Notes under the pieces: generated by a model
What the model was told of the DNA's origin: nothing
What the model saw: only the letters and a program-made list of their open reading frames with translations
The model's database searches: none
Made by a program: the position numbers and the translations under genes
Source: Lachnospiraceae bacterium
GTDB lineage: Bacteria > Bacillota > Clostridia > Lachnospirales > Lachnospiraceae
Length of the DNA stretch: 53,488 nt
Direction of reading: 5' to 3'
Assembly: GCA_017535945.1 (NCBI GenBank)
Contig: JAFXTJ010000095.1
Coordinates: 1 to 53,488, forward strand
Part shown: piece after piece, positions 9,638 through 18,730 of the stretch
Layout: each line of letters begins with the position of its first letter
Position numbering within the stretch: the first letter of the stretch is position 1

Positions 9638-10668
9638 ACGTTCTTTACCTCGTTTCTGATCGTATCCCAGTCGATCGCGGACAGTGCGCTCCGGATCCTC
9701 TTGAACCGTTCCCTGTCCTCTTCTCCCAGACGGTACTCATCCATGGATTTCAACACCATCTCCACCAGATCGTAGTCCATCTGATCCGCGAACTCCCCGA
9801 TGGAATGATAGGCGTCGGCGATCGTGGCCGCGTCCGCTTCGGGCCGCTCATCCGCCGCGCCGTCCGCGGGAGCGGCGAATATCGGTGCCAGCGCGTCCTC
9901 GAATCCCCGGTAGACCTGCAGCAGGGATCCGGTGTTCTCGCGTATGCTGACGAAATTGCCGCGGTTTCCGGCCTCCTCCAGATCCGCTGCCTGTCCGGAC
10001 AGGAGCAGCGCACCGATGATCCGCGCGCTGGATTTCAGCGCGTGGACCTTGATGGTATAGTTCTTCCAGTCCTCCTCCTCGAAGTAATGCTCGATCTCAT
10101 CCGCCTTGGGACGGATGGACTCGTAAAAGATCTTCAGGGCCGAGAGATAGTTTTCCTCGGAACCGCAGTTGGCGATACCGGTCTCCGGATTGAGCCCGGG
10201 GATCCTGCCGATGCCGGAGAGGGTCCTGTCCTCCGTCTCCTCGGTATTGCGCGTCAATGCCGCATCTTCGACAAATTTCTCTGCTTTCTCCGGATCCGCC
10301 AGGGTATCAAGTGTCTCATAGAGTCCGGCGGCATCCACCGGTTTCTCGAGGAAGCAGACAAACCCGTCCTCCCGGTAGGTCTTCGCACCGGGATCGCGGA
10401 TATCCCCCAGCAGAAAATACAGAGGGTCCGGATTCCCGCCGGGCGGGATGGATTTCCTGAGTTCCGCGAGGACTTCCCTGCCGAAATGTCTGGTCATCCG
10501 GTCATCGATGAAGATGCAGTCAAACCGCATCCCTCTGACGACAGCCGCCGCATTGGGGACAGACGCCGCATCCTTCACGACGAAGCCCTTGCGCAGCAGC
10601 AGCTCCGACAGGTATTCCCTTTCCAGATGGTCGTCATCCACGACCAGAGCGGTCTGAAATCTCTGCAT
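9634..10668 (-). CDS. Receiver-Hpt phosphotransfer protein
   Basis: I place the start at the ATG at 10668 (MQRFQTALVV), which has a GGGAG six bases upstream; a longer reading would overlap the topoisomerase gene. The 344-aa product has a receiver at 1-125 (Asp11-13 acidic cluster, phosphoacceptor Asp55 in CIFIDDRM, Lys109 in FLEKPVD). An Hpt domain at about 165-270 has the site His209 in KVHALKSSARIIG. The C-terminal 70 residues are acidic and helical with no recognised domain. This looks like the first gene of a phosphorelay operon: it can take phosphate from the two downstream hybrid kinases and pass it to a receiver. It lies 10 bases after the topoisomerase stop. Confidence 0.9.
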   Translation of the reverse strand: MQRFQTALVVDDDHLEREYLSELLLRKGFVVKDAASVPNAAAVVRGMRFDCIFIDDRMTRHFGREVLAELRKSIPPGGNPDPLYFLLGDIRDPGAKTYREDGFVCFLEKPVDAAGLYETLDTLADPEKAEKFVEDAALTRNTEETEDRTLSGIGRIPGLNPETGIANCGSEENYLSALKIFYESIRPKADEIEHYFEEEDWKNYTIKVHALKSSARIIGALLLSGQAADLEEAGNRGNFVSIRENTGSLLQVYRGFEDALAPIFAAPADGAADERPEADAATIADAYHSIGEFADQMDYDLVEMVLKSMDEYRLGEEDRERFKRIRSALSAIDWDTIRNEVKNV

Positions 10669-10678
10669 GCTCTCTCCC

Positions 10679-12616
10679 TTATACATCCAGTACCGCGTCC
10701 ACCGCGTGGGCACGGATATAATCCCTGCGGGGCGGCACATCCGTCCCCATGAGCAGTTCCGTCATCTCCGATGCCATCCTGGCGTCCTCGATCGTGACGG
10801 ACTTCATGAGCCTCCTCGCCGGATCGAGCGTCGTCTCCCAGAGCTGGTCCGGATCCATCTCGCCCAGGCCCTTGTACCGCTGCAGGATGAAATTGCCCTT
10901 GTGCGTCTTGCGGTATCTCGCCAGTGCCTCGTCATCATAGAGGTACTGCCCTTCCCCCTTGGAGGGGATCGCCTTGTAGAGCGGGGGCATGGCGATGTAG
11001 ATATGCCCCTCGTAGATCAGATCCGGCATGAAGCGGTAGAACAGCGTCAGCAACAGCGTCGCGATATGCGCGCCGTCCACGTCCGCGTCCGCCATGATGA
11101 TGATCTTGTCATAGCGCAGCTTTTTGATATCGAAATCGTTGCCGTAACCTTCAGAAAAGCCGCAGCCGAAGGCGTTGATCATGGTCTTGATCTCGGCATT
11201 CGCGAGCACCTTATCGATGGAGGCCTTCTCCACATTGAGGATCTTGCCGCGGATCGGGAGGATCGCCTGGAATTCGCGGTCCCTGGCCATCTTGGCGCTG
11301 CCGCCGGCGGAATCACCCTCAACGATGAAGATCTCGCATTTGGAGGCGTCACGGCTGATGCAGTTGGCGAGCTTTCCGTTGGAGTCAAACGAATACTTCT
11401 GCTTCGTGAGCATATTCGTCTTGGCTTTTTCCTCGCTCTTGCGGATCTTGGCCGCTTTCTCCGCGCAGCCGATGACGGCCTTAAGGGTCTCGAGATTCCT
11501 GTCGAAGAAGCGGACAATCTCGTCGCCCGTCACCTTGGAGACGATCTTGGAGGCATCCTGATTGTCGAGCTTCGTCTTGGTCTGTCCCTCAAAGCGCGGA
11601 TCCGGATGCTTGATGGAGATGACCGCCGTGAGGCCGTTGCGGACATCGGCGCCGGTGAAATTGGCGTCCTTTTCCTTAAGCGATCCCAGCTGTCTCGCGT
11701 AGTTGTTGATCACAGTGGTGAGCACGGTCTTGAAACCGGTCAGATGGGTGCCGCCCTCCGCGTTGTAGATGTTGTTGCAGAAGCCCAGCACCTCCTCGCG
11801 GAATTCATTGATATACTGGAAGGCGCATACCACCTCGATCCCTTCGCTGACGCCCTGGAACGAGATGATGTCCGTCACGGTCTCATGTCCCTTGTTGAGC
11901 GCGCGCACAAAGCCGACGATCCCCTCCGGCTCATGGAAGACCTGTGTTTCCTCGGTCCCGGGGCGCTTGTCCTCATAATAGATGGTCAGCTCCGGATTGA
12001 GATAGGCCGTCTCATGGAGACGGGATTTGATGTCGTCCTCCTTGAACCTCGTCTTCTCAAAGATCGTATCGTCCGGCAGGAAATTGACCCAGGTTCCGGT
12101 TCCTTTGGCATCCCCGATCGGAGTGAGGAGGCCCATGACCAGATCCGTGGTGGGATTGCCCCGCTCATAGGTATCCTGGTACAGGTGCCCGTTTCGCTTG
12201 ATACGCACGGTCATCCTGGAGGAGAGCGCGTTCACCACGGAAGAGCCCACGCCGTGTAGACCGCCGCTGGTCTTGTAGGAGCTGTTGTCGAATTTGCCGC
12301 CCGCGTGCAGCGTCGTGTAGACGATACGCTCGGCGGACACGCCCTTTGCATGGCGTTCCACCGGCACACCGCGGCCGTTGTCCTCCACGGTGGCGGAACC
12401 GTCCGCTTCCAGTGTCACGCGGATCTCATTGCAGCATCCCGCCAGATGCTCGTCCACCGCGTTGTCCACGATCTCGTAGACGAGGTGGTTCAAGCCTCTC
12501 GTCGTGACCGAGCCGATATACATCCCCGGACGCACGCGGACCGCTTCGAGTCCCTCCAGTACCGTGATGCTCGAAGCGTCGTAGCGCCCTTCCGTGCTGT
12601 TTACCAGATTACCCAT
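10679..12616 (-). CDS. Type IIA DNA topoisomerase subunit B (GyrB/ParE family)
   Basis: This 645-aa ATPase subunit of gyrase or topoisomerase IV has the GHKL ATPase motifs: Glu48/Asn52 in YEIVDNAVDE, EDNGRGVPV and YKTSGGLHGVGSSVVNALS. The QTKTK loop is followed by the TOPRIM signatures EIFIVEGDSAGGSAK and ADADVDGAHI, and a C-terminal tail with QRYKGLGEMD. The length fits Gram-positive GyrB/ParE. It is not beside dnaA, recF or gyrA, nor beside a parC, so the context does not choose between a second GyrB and ParE. RGLNHLVYEIVDN and YKTSGGLHGVG look slightly ParE-like. It is transcribed with the DegV gene upstream (37-base gap). Confidence 0.93.
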   Translation of the reverse strand: MGNLVNSTEGRYDASSITVLEGLEAVRVRPGMYIGSVTTRGLNHLVYEIVDNAVDEHLAGCCNEIRVTLEADGSATVEDNGRGVPVERHAKGVSAERIVYTTLHAGGKFDNSSYKTSGGLHGVGSSVVNALSSRMTVRIKRNGHLYQDTYERGNPTTDLVMGLLTPIGDAKGTGTWVNFLPDDTIFEKTRFKEDDIKSRLHETAYLNPELTIYYEDKRPGTEETQVFHEPEGIVGFVRALNKGHETVTDIISFQGVSEGIEVVCAFQYINEFREEVLGFCNNIYNAEGGTHLTGFKTVLTTVINNYARQLGSLKEKDANFTGADVRNGLTAVISIKHPDPRFEGQTKTKLDNQDASKIVSKVTGDEIVRFFDRNLETLKAVIGCAEKAAKIRKSEEKAKTNMLTKQKYSFDSNGKLANCISRDASKCEIFIVEGDSAGGSAKMARDREFQAILPIRGKILNVEKASIDKVLANAEIKTMINAFGCGFSEGYGNDFDIKKLRYDKIIIMADADVDGAHIATLLLTLFYRFMPDLIYEGHIYIAMPPLYKAIPSKGEGQYLYDDEALARYRKTHKGNFILQRYKGLGEMDPDQLWETTLDPARRLMKSVTIEDARMASEMTELLMGTDVPPRRDYIRAHAVDAVLDV

Positions 12617-12653
12617 TCCTCTTCATTCCCTTTGTGCATGAACAACAGTTGCC

Positions 12654-13529
12654 TCAGTTCTCCCCGTAGTGCTGCTTCTTCGTCGCGGTGACCGCAATGG
12701 CCCCCGGACCGATATGGCAGCCGACCGACAATGAGAGCGGATCATAATGGATCTCCCCCGCCCACGGAAATGCCTCCCGCACTTCGTCACGAAACGGCAG
12801 AAAAGCCTCCTCGTCGCGCGAATATGCCATATCGATATCCACATCATGCAGGCCGATGCCGCCGAAGCGGTTTTCGATATCGTCCCGGATCGCCCGGATC
12901 ATCAGCTTTCTGCCCTGCGCGGCGGTCCTCGCCTTGGCAAAGGCATCCAGCTTATCCCCCTGGATCTGCAGGACGGGACGGATCTTTAACAGTGTACCGA
13001 CGGCAGCCGCCGCAGGGGTGATCCTGCCGCCGCGCTTCAGATAGGAGAGCGTATCGAGCATGATGTAGATGGTGCTCTCTCCGCCTGTCGCTTCGAGGCG
13101 CTGCCTGATCTCCGCCGCTTCCGCGCCGTCCGCCGCAAGTGCCAGCGCATCCAGGCAGGAGCGTCTGAGGGTCACGGAGATCCTTCTGTTATCGATGACC
13201 TCCACCCTGCCGCCGTAGTCCTCCGCGAGCAGTTTTGCGCTCTGACAGCTCCCGGAAAGCCCGCTGCTCATCGGGATGTGCACCAGGCTGTCATATTCTC
13301 CGAGCACGCGGTCCCACAGTGCCGTTACATCCGCGGGCGACGGCTGCGATGTGCTCACGGGGAGTCCTCCCTCGATCATCGGATAGAACTCCTCCTGTGT
13401 GATATTGATCCCCTCAAAATAGTCCCCGTCTCCGATGCGGAAAGGCATCGGCAGTACAAAGACCCCGAGTTCGGCGGCTTCCTGCTGCGTGATCCCGCTG
13501 TTGGAATCCGTGACTACGGCTGTTCTCAT
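12654..13529 (-). CDS. DegV family fatty-acid-binding protein (FakB-like)
   Basis: The start is set at the ATG at 13529 (MRTAVVTDSN), with GAGGGGAG just upstream, giving 291 aa. DegV/FakB proteins hold a fatty acid while FakA phosphorylates it. All family marks are present: VTDSNSGI at 6-13, TSQPSP at 60-65, SSGLSGSCQSA from 88, the LKRGGRI turn (164-170) and the C-terminal GCHIGPG with His272. The gene sits directly after recG, close to the fakA-type gene at 15679-17361, so it is a natural partner for that kinase. It has its own predicted promoter inside the recG end and probably leads into the topoisomerase gene. The family is certain; the specific fatty acid is not known. Confidence 0.93.
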   Translation of the reverse strand: MRTAVVTDSNSGITQQEAAELGVFVLPMPFRIGDGDYFEGINITQEEFYPMIEGGLPVSTSQPSPADVTALWDRVLGEYDSLVHIPMSSGLSGSCQSAKLLAEDYGGRVEVIDNRRISVTLRRSCLDALALAADGAEAAEIRQRLEATGGESTIYIMLDTLSYLKRGGRITPAAAAVGTLLKIRPVLQIQGDKLDAFAKARTAAQGRKLMIRAIRDDIENRFGGIGLHDVDIDMAYSRDEEAFLPFRDEVREAFPWAGEIHYDPLSLSVGCHIGPGAIAVTATKKQHYGEN

Positions 13530-13588
13530 TGTTCTCCCCTCATAACGCCAAAATGGGCGGATTCCCCCACCTTGCATACTTACTCAAT

Positions 13589-13617
13589 CTTATATACTAC
13601 CACTAAATCGTTGTAAA
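13589..13617 (-). promoter_or_regulatory. Predicted sigma-A promoter for the DegV gene
   Basis: On the minus strand TTTACA (13617-13612) and TATAAG (13594-13589) are separated by exactly 17 bases. The element overlaps the last codons of recG and would start transcription about 53 bases before the DegV start codon. It is predicted from hexamers and spacing only. Confidence 0.5.
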
Positions 13618-15675
13618 ATCAATGTGGCTTTGGCGCTGCACGAGTTCCGCGAGCGCTGCGTGATCCTCCGATGACAGGCCGGGATCCTCCGCAAGGACCC
13701 TGTCCGCGTCCTCGGCGGCGAGACGGACGAGATCCGCATCCCCGTAGATATCCGCCACACGGAATGCAAAAGCCCCGCTCTGCCGCACACCGAAGAGATC
13801 GCCGGGGCCCCTGAGCTTCAGATCCTCATCGGCGATCGCAAAGCCGTCATTGGAATCCTTAAGGATCTCCAGCCGCTTTGCCGCCTCTTCGGCCTGCGAA
13901 GTGTTCACAAAGATGCAATAGGACTGCTCCTCTCCTCTTCCGACACGGCCCCTGAGCTGGTGCAGCGCAGCAAGGCCGAAGCGCTCCGCGTTCTCGATCA
14001 TCATGACGGTCGCATTGGGCACATTGATCCCGACCTCAATGACCGTGGTGGAGACCAGGACATCGGTCTCATGAGCCGCAAAGCGCTCCATCACCGCATC
14101 CTTCTCCTCCGGTTTCATCCGGCCGTGCAGGATCTCCACGCGCACCCGGTCAGGCAGCTCCTCCCGGAGTATCTCCGCGTAATCAAGGACATTCTCCGCG
14201 CCCTCGAGCTCGCCCTCCTCGATCATCGGACAGATCACATAACATTGTCTGCCCTTCTCCACCTCTCCCGCGATGAAGCGGTAGGCGCGTTCCCGGTATT
14301 CCGGCCCCACCAGTGCATTCCTGATCCGCTTCCTGCCGGCCGGCAGTTCATCGAGCAGCGAGATCTGCAGATCTCCGTAGAGGATCATGGCGAGCGTCCG
14401 GGGGATCGGCGTGGCGCTCATGACGAGGATATGCGGGCTGAGACCTTTTGCCGCCAGGGTTTCCCGCTGCCGCACCCCGAACCGGTGCTGCTCGTCTGTG
14501 ATTACGAGGCCCAGCCGGTGATAGGTCACTCCTTCCTGCATCAGGGCGTTGGTGCCGATGATGCAGTTGGCCCGGCCGTCCGCGATCCGCTCCAGTGCCT
14601 CCCGCCTCTCCGCCGCCTTCATGTTCCCGGAGAGGAGCACCGGCTTCAGCGGCAGATCCAGCTGCCCGGACAGCGCGGCAAAGGTCTCCGCGTGCTGCGC
14701 GGCGAGGACCTGCGTCGGCGCCATGAGCGCCGCCTGGTATCCGTTTTCGACCGCAGCCAGCATGGTGAGGAGCGCCAGGATCGTCTTGCCGCTGCCGACA
14801 TCTCCCTGGATCAGGCGGTGCATCCGCATCCCGCTCTTCATGTCGGTGAGGATCTCGGAGAGGACCCGTTCCTGGGCATGGGTGAGTGCGTAGGGGAGTT
14901 TCCGGATCGTCGCGGCTACCGCATCATCCGCTGACAGCGGGATGCCGGTCTCCTCCTCGGAGGATTCCTTCATGAGACGGATTCCCAGCACGAACAGGAA
15001 GAGTTCGTCGTAGGCAAGCCTCCTGCGCGCTTTGGAGCGGGCCTCTTCATTCTCCGGGAAATGGATCGACCGGATCGCTTCCCTGTAAGGGATGAGCCCT
15101 CTGCGCTCCGCTTCGGCAGCCAGCGGATCCGCAAGTCCCTCCGCATAGGAGAGCGCCTCCGTCACCGCACGGATCACCGTGTTGTTCTTCAGACCTTTCA
15201 CGAGGGGATACCGGGGACGCAGGGATTCCTGCAGGGCGGCGTATTCCGCCGGATCGTAGATCCCGGGCTGTTCCATGACAAAGCCCGTCCCCTTGGTGCG
15301 GACGAGGCCGCAGAAAACGACCTCCCTGCCGGCAAAAAGCGTGTTTTTCAGCCAGGGCTGGTTGAACCAGGTGACCGTGAAGCCGCCGGTCTCATCCGCC
15401 GCCTGCCCGGTGAGGATGGCATAGCGGCGCACCCGTTTGAGCGCCGGCTCCCTGATCAGCCGGCAGCATACGGCATAACGGCCGCCGTCCTTAAGCTCCG
15501 CGGCGTGCACCGGCCGCGGGAAGCTGTCGTAAGTCCTGGGATAATAATGAAGAAGCTCCTCCACGGTGCGGATCCCGCACCCGCGGAAGAGCCCGGCTGT
15601 CTTGTCGCCGATGCCTCTGATATCCGTGACGGGAGCCCCGAGGGACTCCGTCACGCTTCGTTTCGTATCAGCCAC
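13603..15675 (-). CDS. recG: ATP-dependent DNA helicase RecG
   Basis: This 690-aa branched-DNA helicase rescues stalled replication forks and processes recombination intermediates. It has the N-terminal wedge/OB part (to about 250), Walker A GDVGSGKT at 291-298, the DEQH box at 394-397, the SATPIPRT motif III, and the C-terminal helicase half with the LRGRVGRG motif. The length is normal for the family. The start codon is GTG at 15675, three bases after the fakA-type stop, so translation is probably coupled. The order asp23-fakA-recG is conserved in Firmicutes. Confidence 0.96.
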   Translation of the reverse strand: MADTKRSVTESLGAPVTDIRGIGDKTAGLFRGCGIRTVEELLHYYPRTYDSFPRPVHAAELKDGGRYAVCCRLIREPALKRVRRYAILTGQAADETGGFTVTWFNQPWLKNTLFAGREVVFCGLVRTKGTGFVMEQPGIYDPAEYAALQESLRPRYPLVKGLKNNTVIRAVTEALSYAEGLADPLAAEAERRGLIPYREAIRSIHFPENEEARSKARRRLAYDELFLFVLGIRLMKESSEEETGIPLSADDAVAATIRKLPYALTHAQERVLSEILTDMKSGMRMHRLIQGDVGSGKTILALLTMLAAVENGYQAALMAPTQVLAAQHAETFAALSGQLDLPLKPVLLSGNMKAAERREALERIADGRANCIIGTNALMQEGVTYHRLGLVITDEQHRFGVRQRETLAAKGLSPHILVMSATPIPRTLAMILYGDLQISLLDELPAGRKRIRNALVGPEYRERAYRFIAGEVEKGRQCYVICPMIEEGELEGAENVLDYAEILREELPDRVRVEILHGRMKPEEKDAVMERFAAHETDVLVSTTVIEVGINVPNATVMMIENAERFGLAALHQLRGRVGRGEEQSYCIFVNTSQAEEAAKRLEILKDSNDGFAIADEDLKLRGPGDLFGVRQSGAFAFRVADIYGDADLVRLAAEDADRVLAEDPGLSSEDHAALAELVQRQSHIDFTTI

Positions 15676-15678
15676 CCG

Positions 15679-17361
15679 TTATTCCGCCGAGACGATATAG
15701 GAATAGACCGGCTGGCCTCCGTACTGCAGTTCCACATCGACTCCCGGGAACCGCTCATTGACGCGGCCAAGGAGCCGCTCCGCTTCCTCCTCCTCCACGT
15801 CCGCGCCGTAGTAGAGGCTCACCAGCTCCTGACCGTCCTGCATCATCTTCTCAAGCATCCCGACGGTCACCTCGATCCGGTCCTTGCCGACATTCAGGAT
15901 CCCACTGTCGCCGATCCCCATGTAATCGCCCTGACGGATCTCGATCCCTTCGATGACCGTGTCGCGCACGGCATAGGTCACCTCGCCGGAGGACACGCCG
16001 CCGATGGCATCCTTCATCATCGCGGCATTCTCCTCGGCGCCGTCGTCCGGGATAAAGTTCACGAGTGCCGCGATCCCCTGCGGTACGGTTTTGGAGGGGA
16101 CCACGACGAGTTTCTTGTCCTCGCACATCTTCGCCGCCTGTTCCGCCGCGAGGATGATGTTCTTGTTGTTCGGCAGAACGATGACCGCGTCCGCGTTGAC
16201 GCGCTCCGTCGCCTGCAGGATGTCGTCCGTGCTCGGGTTCATGGTCTGGCCGCCCTCGATGACCGCGTCGCAGCCGAGGCTCTTAAAGATCTCCGCCATG
16301 CCCTCGCCGGCGCAGACCGCCACGAAGCCGATGGGCTTTTTCTCGGCGGGAACAGCAGGCTCCTCCGGTGCCGCTTCCGCCTCCGGCGAATCAAGCTTGA
16401 GATTTTCCGCGGTCAGGGGTTTTCCCTCATACGGCTCGGTATGGCCCTCCGTACGGATATCCCGCACGCTCACATCGCGCAGGTCGCCGTAAAGGAGTGC
16501 TCTCTGCAGCACAAGACCGGGATCGTCCGTATGGATATGCAGCGAGATCCCGTCGCCCGCATCCGCGACCTGGACATCGCCGCCCACGGAGGTCAGGAAA
16601 CTGCGGATATCGCTCATCTGCTTGCGGTTCAGAGGCTGTCTGAGGATCGCCCGTAGCACCACGCAGTAGGCATGCTTGATCCGGACCTCTTCCTCCTGTT
16701 CCTCCTGCTTGCCGGGCGCCTTGGCGTCAAACGGGATCCCCTTGCCCAGCAGCCCGTCGTAGGCGCCTTTCAGTACTTCGACCAGGCCCTTGCCGCCGGA
16801 GTCCACGACACCGGCTTCCTTGAGGACCGGGAGCATCTCGGGCGTGCGCTCGAGGGTTTCCTCGGCCGCTTCGATGAGCGACCGGCAGATCTCGTCCGCA
16901 TCCGTCTCGCCGGAATTCGCAAGCTGTCTCGCGCGGTCCGCCACGCCCTTGGCGACGGTCAGGATCGTGCCCTCCTTGGGCACCATGACGGCCTTGTAGG
17001 CGGTCTCCACCGCTTTATCAAAGGCATCCGCCATCGTGACGGCGTCGATGCGCTCATGCTTCTTCGCGACCTTGGTGAAGCCGCGCAGCAGCTGCGACAG
17101 GATGACGCCGGAATTGCCGCGCGCGCCGCGTAACGATCCCGATGAGATGGCCTTGCAGATCACCTCCATATCGGCATCCGGCTCCGCTGCCACTTCTCTG
17201 GCCGCCGACATGATGGTGGCCGTCATGTTCGTGCCCGTGTCGCCGTCCGGCACCGGGAACACGTTCAGTTCGTTGATGATCTCCTGGTTTGCCTCGAGAT
17301 TCTTGGCTCCCGCCAGGAACATCCGCGCGAGCGTCGCCGCATCAATGTTTAATCTGCTCAA
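15679..17361 (-). CDS. fakA: DAK2-domain fatty acid kinase (FakA/YloV)
   Basis: This 560-aa soluble kinase phosphorylates FakB(DegV)-bound fatty acids, feeding exogenous or recycled acyl chains into phospholipid synthesis. The N-terminal DAK2 domain (about 8-200) has the nucleotide/metal motif NVFPVPDGDTGTN, with Asp39 and Asp41. A charged Ala/Pro/Glu linker lies at about 210-235, a central domain follows, and the C-terminal FakA part carries EGGQTMNPSTDDI and VLPNNKNI. The start codon is TTG (17361), supported by a GGAGGGAGAGG ribosome binding site; no better ATG exists. It lies 24 bases after the Asp23 gene and ahead of recG. A FakB-like partner is 2 kb downstream. Confidence 0.93.
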   Translation of the reverse strand: MSRLNIDAATLARMFLAGAKNLEANQEIINELNVFPVPDGDTGTNMTATIMSAAREVAAEPDADMEVICKAISSGSLRGARGNSGVILSQLLRGFTKVAKKHERIDAVTMADAFDKAVETAYKAVMVPKEGTILTVAKGVADRARQLANSGETDADEICRSLIEAAEETLERTPEMLPVLKEAGVVDSGGKGLVEVLKGAYDGLLGKGIPFDAKAPGKQEEQEEEVRIKHAYCVVLRAILRQPLNRKQMSDIRSFLTSVGGDVQVADAGDGISLHIHTDDPGLVLQRALLYGDLRDVSVRDIRTEGHTEPYEGKPLTAENLKLDSPEAEAAPEEPAVPAEKKPIGFVAVCAGEGMAEIFKSLGCDAVIEGGQTMNPSTDDILQATERVNADAVIVLPNNKNIILAAEQAAKMCEDKKLVVVPSKTVPQGIAALVNFIPDDGAEENAAMMKDAIGGVSSGEVTYAVRDTVIEGIEIRQGDYMGIGDSGILNVGKDRIEVTVGMLEKMMQDGQELVSLYYGADVEEEEAERLLGRVNERFPGVDVELQYGGQPVYSYIVSAE

Positions 17362-17385
17362 TTTCCTCTCCCTCCGTCTTCCTGT

Positions 17386-17748
17386 TCAGTCGATCACTCG
17401 GACTCCTTCGACATAGATATTGATCTTCTCGATCTCCATGCCGGTAAACTCCTCCACCTTGTAACGCACATTCTCGATCAGATTGTCCGATACGGCCATG
17501 ATGCTCACGCCGTAGGAGACGATCACATGAAAATCCAGACGCAGTTTGTGCGACGGGGTCACCATCACCCGGATCCCCCGGGTCATGTTGTCGCGCTTCA
17601 ACAGCTTCGCCAGGCCCTCCTTGACATTGACGCTGGCCATTCCGACGACGCCGAAGCACTCCGTCGCCACGGCACCCGCGTACTGGGCGATGACCTCTCT
17701 GCTGATGGAGATGCCGCCGATCCTGGTATTCATTGACGATGCTCTCAT
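17386..17748 (-). CDS. Asp23/Gls24 family envelope protein (YloU-like)
   Basis: This 120-aa protein of the Asp23/Gls24 family shows the typical pattern: GGISISREVIAQYAGAVA near the N-terminus, a GVVGMA turn, a long VMVTPSHKLRLDFHVIVSYG strand pair and an INIYVEGV ending. The family is cytoplasmic or membrane-associated and usually sits directly before fakA (yloU-yloV). The start at 17748 has AGGAGG seven bases upstream. It heads the asp23-fakA-recG operon and is divergent from rpmB. The exact function is unsettled; envelope homeostasis is the usual proposal. Confidence 0.92.
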   Translation of the reverse strand: MRASSMNTRIGGISISREVIAQYAGAVATECFGVVGMASVNVKEGLAKLLKRDNMTRGIRVMVTPSHKLRLDFHVIVSYGVSIMAVSDNLIENVRYKVEEFTGMEIEKINIYVEGVRVID

Positions 17749-17831
17749 GCATATCCTCCTTTGTCCGGCCGGTCCGGAAACAATATATCATTATAGGTGC
17801 ATCCCGGCAAAAAAGAAAGTGTGTGTTTCGC

Positions 17832-17860
17832 TTGCATTTTGTCCGGATATCTGTTAAGAT
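17832..17860 (+). promoter_or_regulatory. Predicted sigma-A promoter of rpmB
   Basis: TTGCAT (17832-17837) and TAAGAT (17855-17860) are 17 bases apart. The leader to the rpmB start is about 50 bases and contains AAGGAGG. This is a strong match with the expected position. Confidence 0.65.
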
Positions 17861-17915
17861 ACAGTTTGCTGCGCCGAAAGGCGGCGCGATCCATCAGTTA
17901 CAAGGAGGTTCTATC

Positions 17916-18101
17916 ATGGCGAAATGTGAAGTTTGCGGCAAGGGCGTTCATTTCGGTAACAACGTCAGCCATTCCCACAGACGCTCCAACAAAGCCTGGC
18001 ATGCCAATGTCCAGCGCGTGGCCGTCCTCATCGGCGGCGCCAGGAAGCGGATGAATGTGTGCACGAGCTGTCTGCGTTCCGGTAAGGTGGAGAGAGGTTA
18101 A
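17916..18101 (+). CDS. rpmB: 50S ribosomal protein L28
   Basis: This is a 61-aa ribosomal protein. The start is the ATG at 17916, with AAGGAGG spaced ideally; longer readings begin upstream of the predicted promoter. It is the zinc-binding form, with Cys4/Cys7 and Cys49/Cys52 and the core HFGNNVSHSHRRSNKAW. It is divergent from the asp23-fakA-recG operon, as in many Firmicutes, and is followed by a terminator at 18141-18164. Confidence 0.97.
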   Translation: MAKCEVCGKGVHFGNNVSHSHRRSNKAWHANVQRVAVLIGGARKRMNVCTSCLRSGKVERG

Positions 18102-18134
18102 CACTTCTCTTTCCCTTACCACCCCCTGCATGCC

Positions 18135-18168
18135 AAAGAAAAAGGCGGTCATTCGACCGCTTTTCTTT
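18135..18168. terminator. Bidirectional rho-independent terminator
   Basis: The GCGGTC/GACCGC stem (18145-18150, 18155-18160) with loop ATTC is extended by A/T pairs. It is followed by TTTTCTTT on the plus strand and TTTTTCTTT on the minus strand. It lies between rpmB and the convergent J-domain gene, and overlaps the latter's stop codon. Confidence 0.8.
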
Positions 18169-18730
18169 ATGCTCCGTACTCGCTGGTCAGTTCCGCGTAC
18201 TCCTGGTTGATCATCTGAATGATCTCGTGATCCCCTCCCGCGTTGTCCGGGTGGAAGATCTTGATCAGATCCCTGTAACGCTTCCGCAGGGACCAGGAGT
18301 CACATACCCCGCGGAAGAGGAATTCTCCGCATCCGAGTCTCGCGCGTTCCACAACCTCCCGCTCCGCTTCGAGCATCATCCGGTCCTGCTCCAGCCGCCT
18401 CTTGTCCGCGGCCAGCTGGTCAAAGCCGTTCTTTAATACACTCAGGCGCTTGTCGAAGAGTTCGTTCTCCTGCCTGAGCAGTCTCCTGTCACGCTCCATC
18501 TGGTCGTTGAGACTGCGCATCTCCTCGCGGAACTGCCTGCGCTCGGTCTCAAAACGTTCTGTCATCTCATTGATGTCGCGTTCCTTACCGTCCAGACGCA
18601 CGCTCTCACGGAACAGCCAGCAGCGCAGCTCGTGGAGTTCATCCTCGCTGCCCGAGCCGATGATCTCCTCTTCGCGCTGTTTCAGTTCCTCTTCGGTGAG
18701 CGCTTCAAAATCGATGGTCGAAGTCATCAC
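18167..18730 (-). CDS. Coiled-coil protein with C-terminal J-domain-like segment
   Basis: The product has about 187 aa. Residues 10-130 are highly charged and predicted coiled coil (repeated ERDINEMTERFETERRQ-like heptads). The last 45 residues resemble the end of a DnaJ domain: KRYRDLIKIFHPDNAGGD includes the HPD tripeptide, followed by MINQEYAEL. This suggests recruitment of an Hsp70, but the J-domain is short and the function is unknown. The start is GTG at 18730 (GGAGG seven bases upstream) or ATG at 18727. It overlaps the GerW-like stop by a few bases and is the last gene of a four-gene operon. Confidence 0.8.
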   Translation of the reverse strand: MMTSTIDFEALTEEELKQREEEIIGSGSEDELHELRCWLFRESVRLDGKERDINEMTERFETERRQFREEMRSLNDQMERDRRLLRQENELFDKRLSVLKNGFDQLAADKRRLEQDRMMLEAEREVVERARLGCGEFLFRGVCDSWSLRKRYRDLIKIFHPDNAGGDHEIIQMINQEYAELTSEYGA

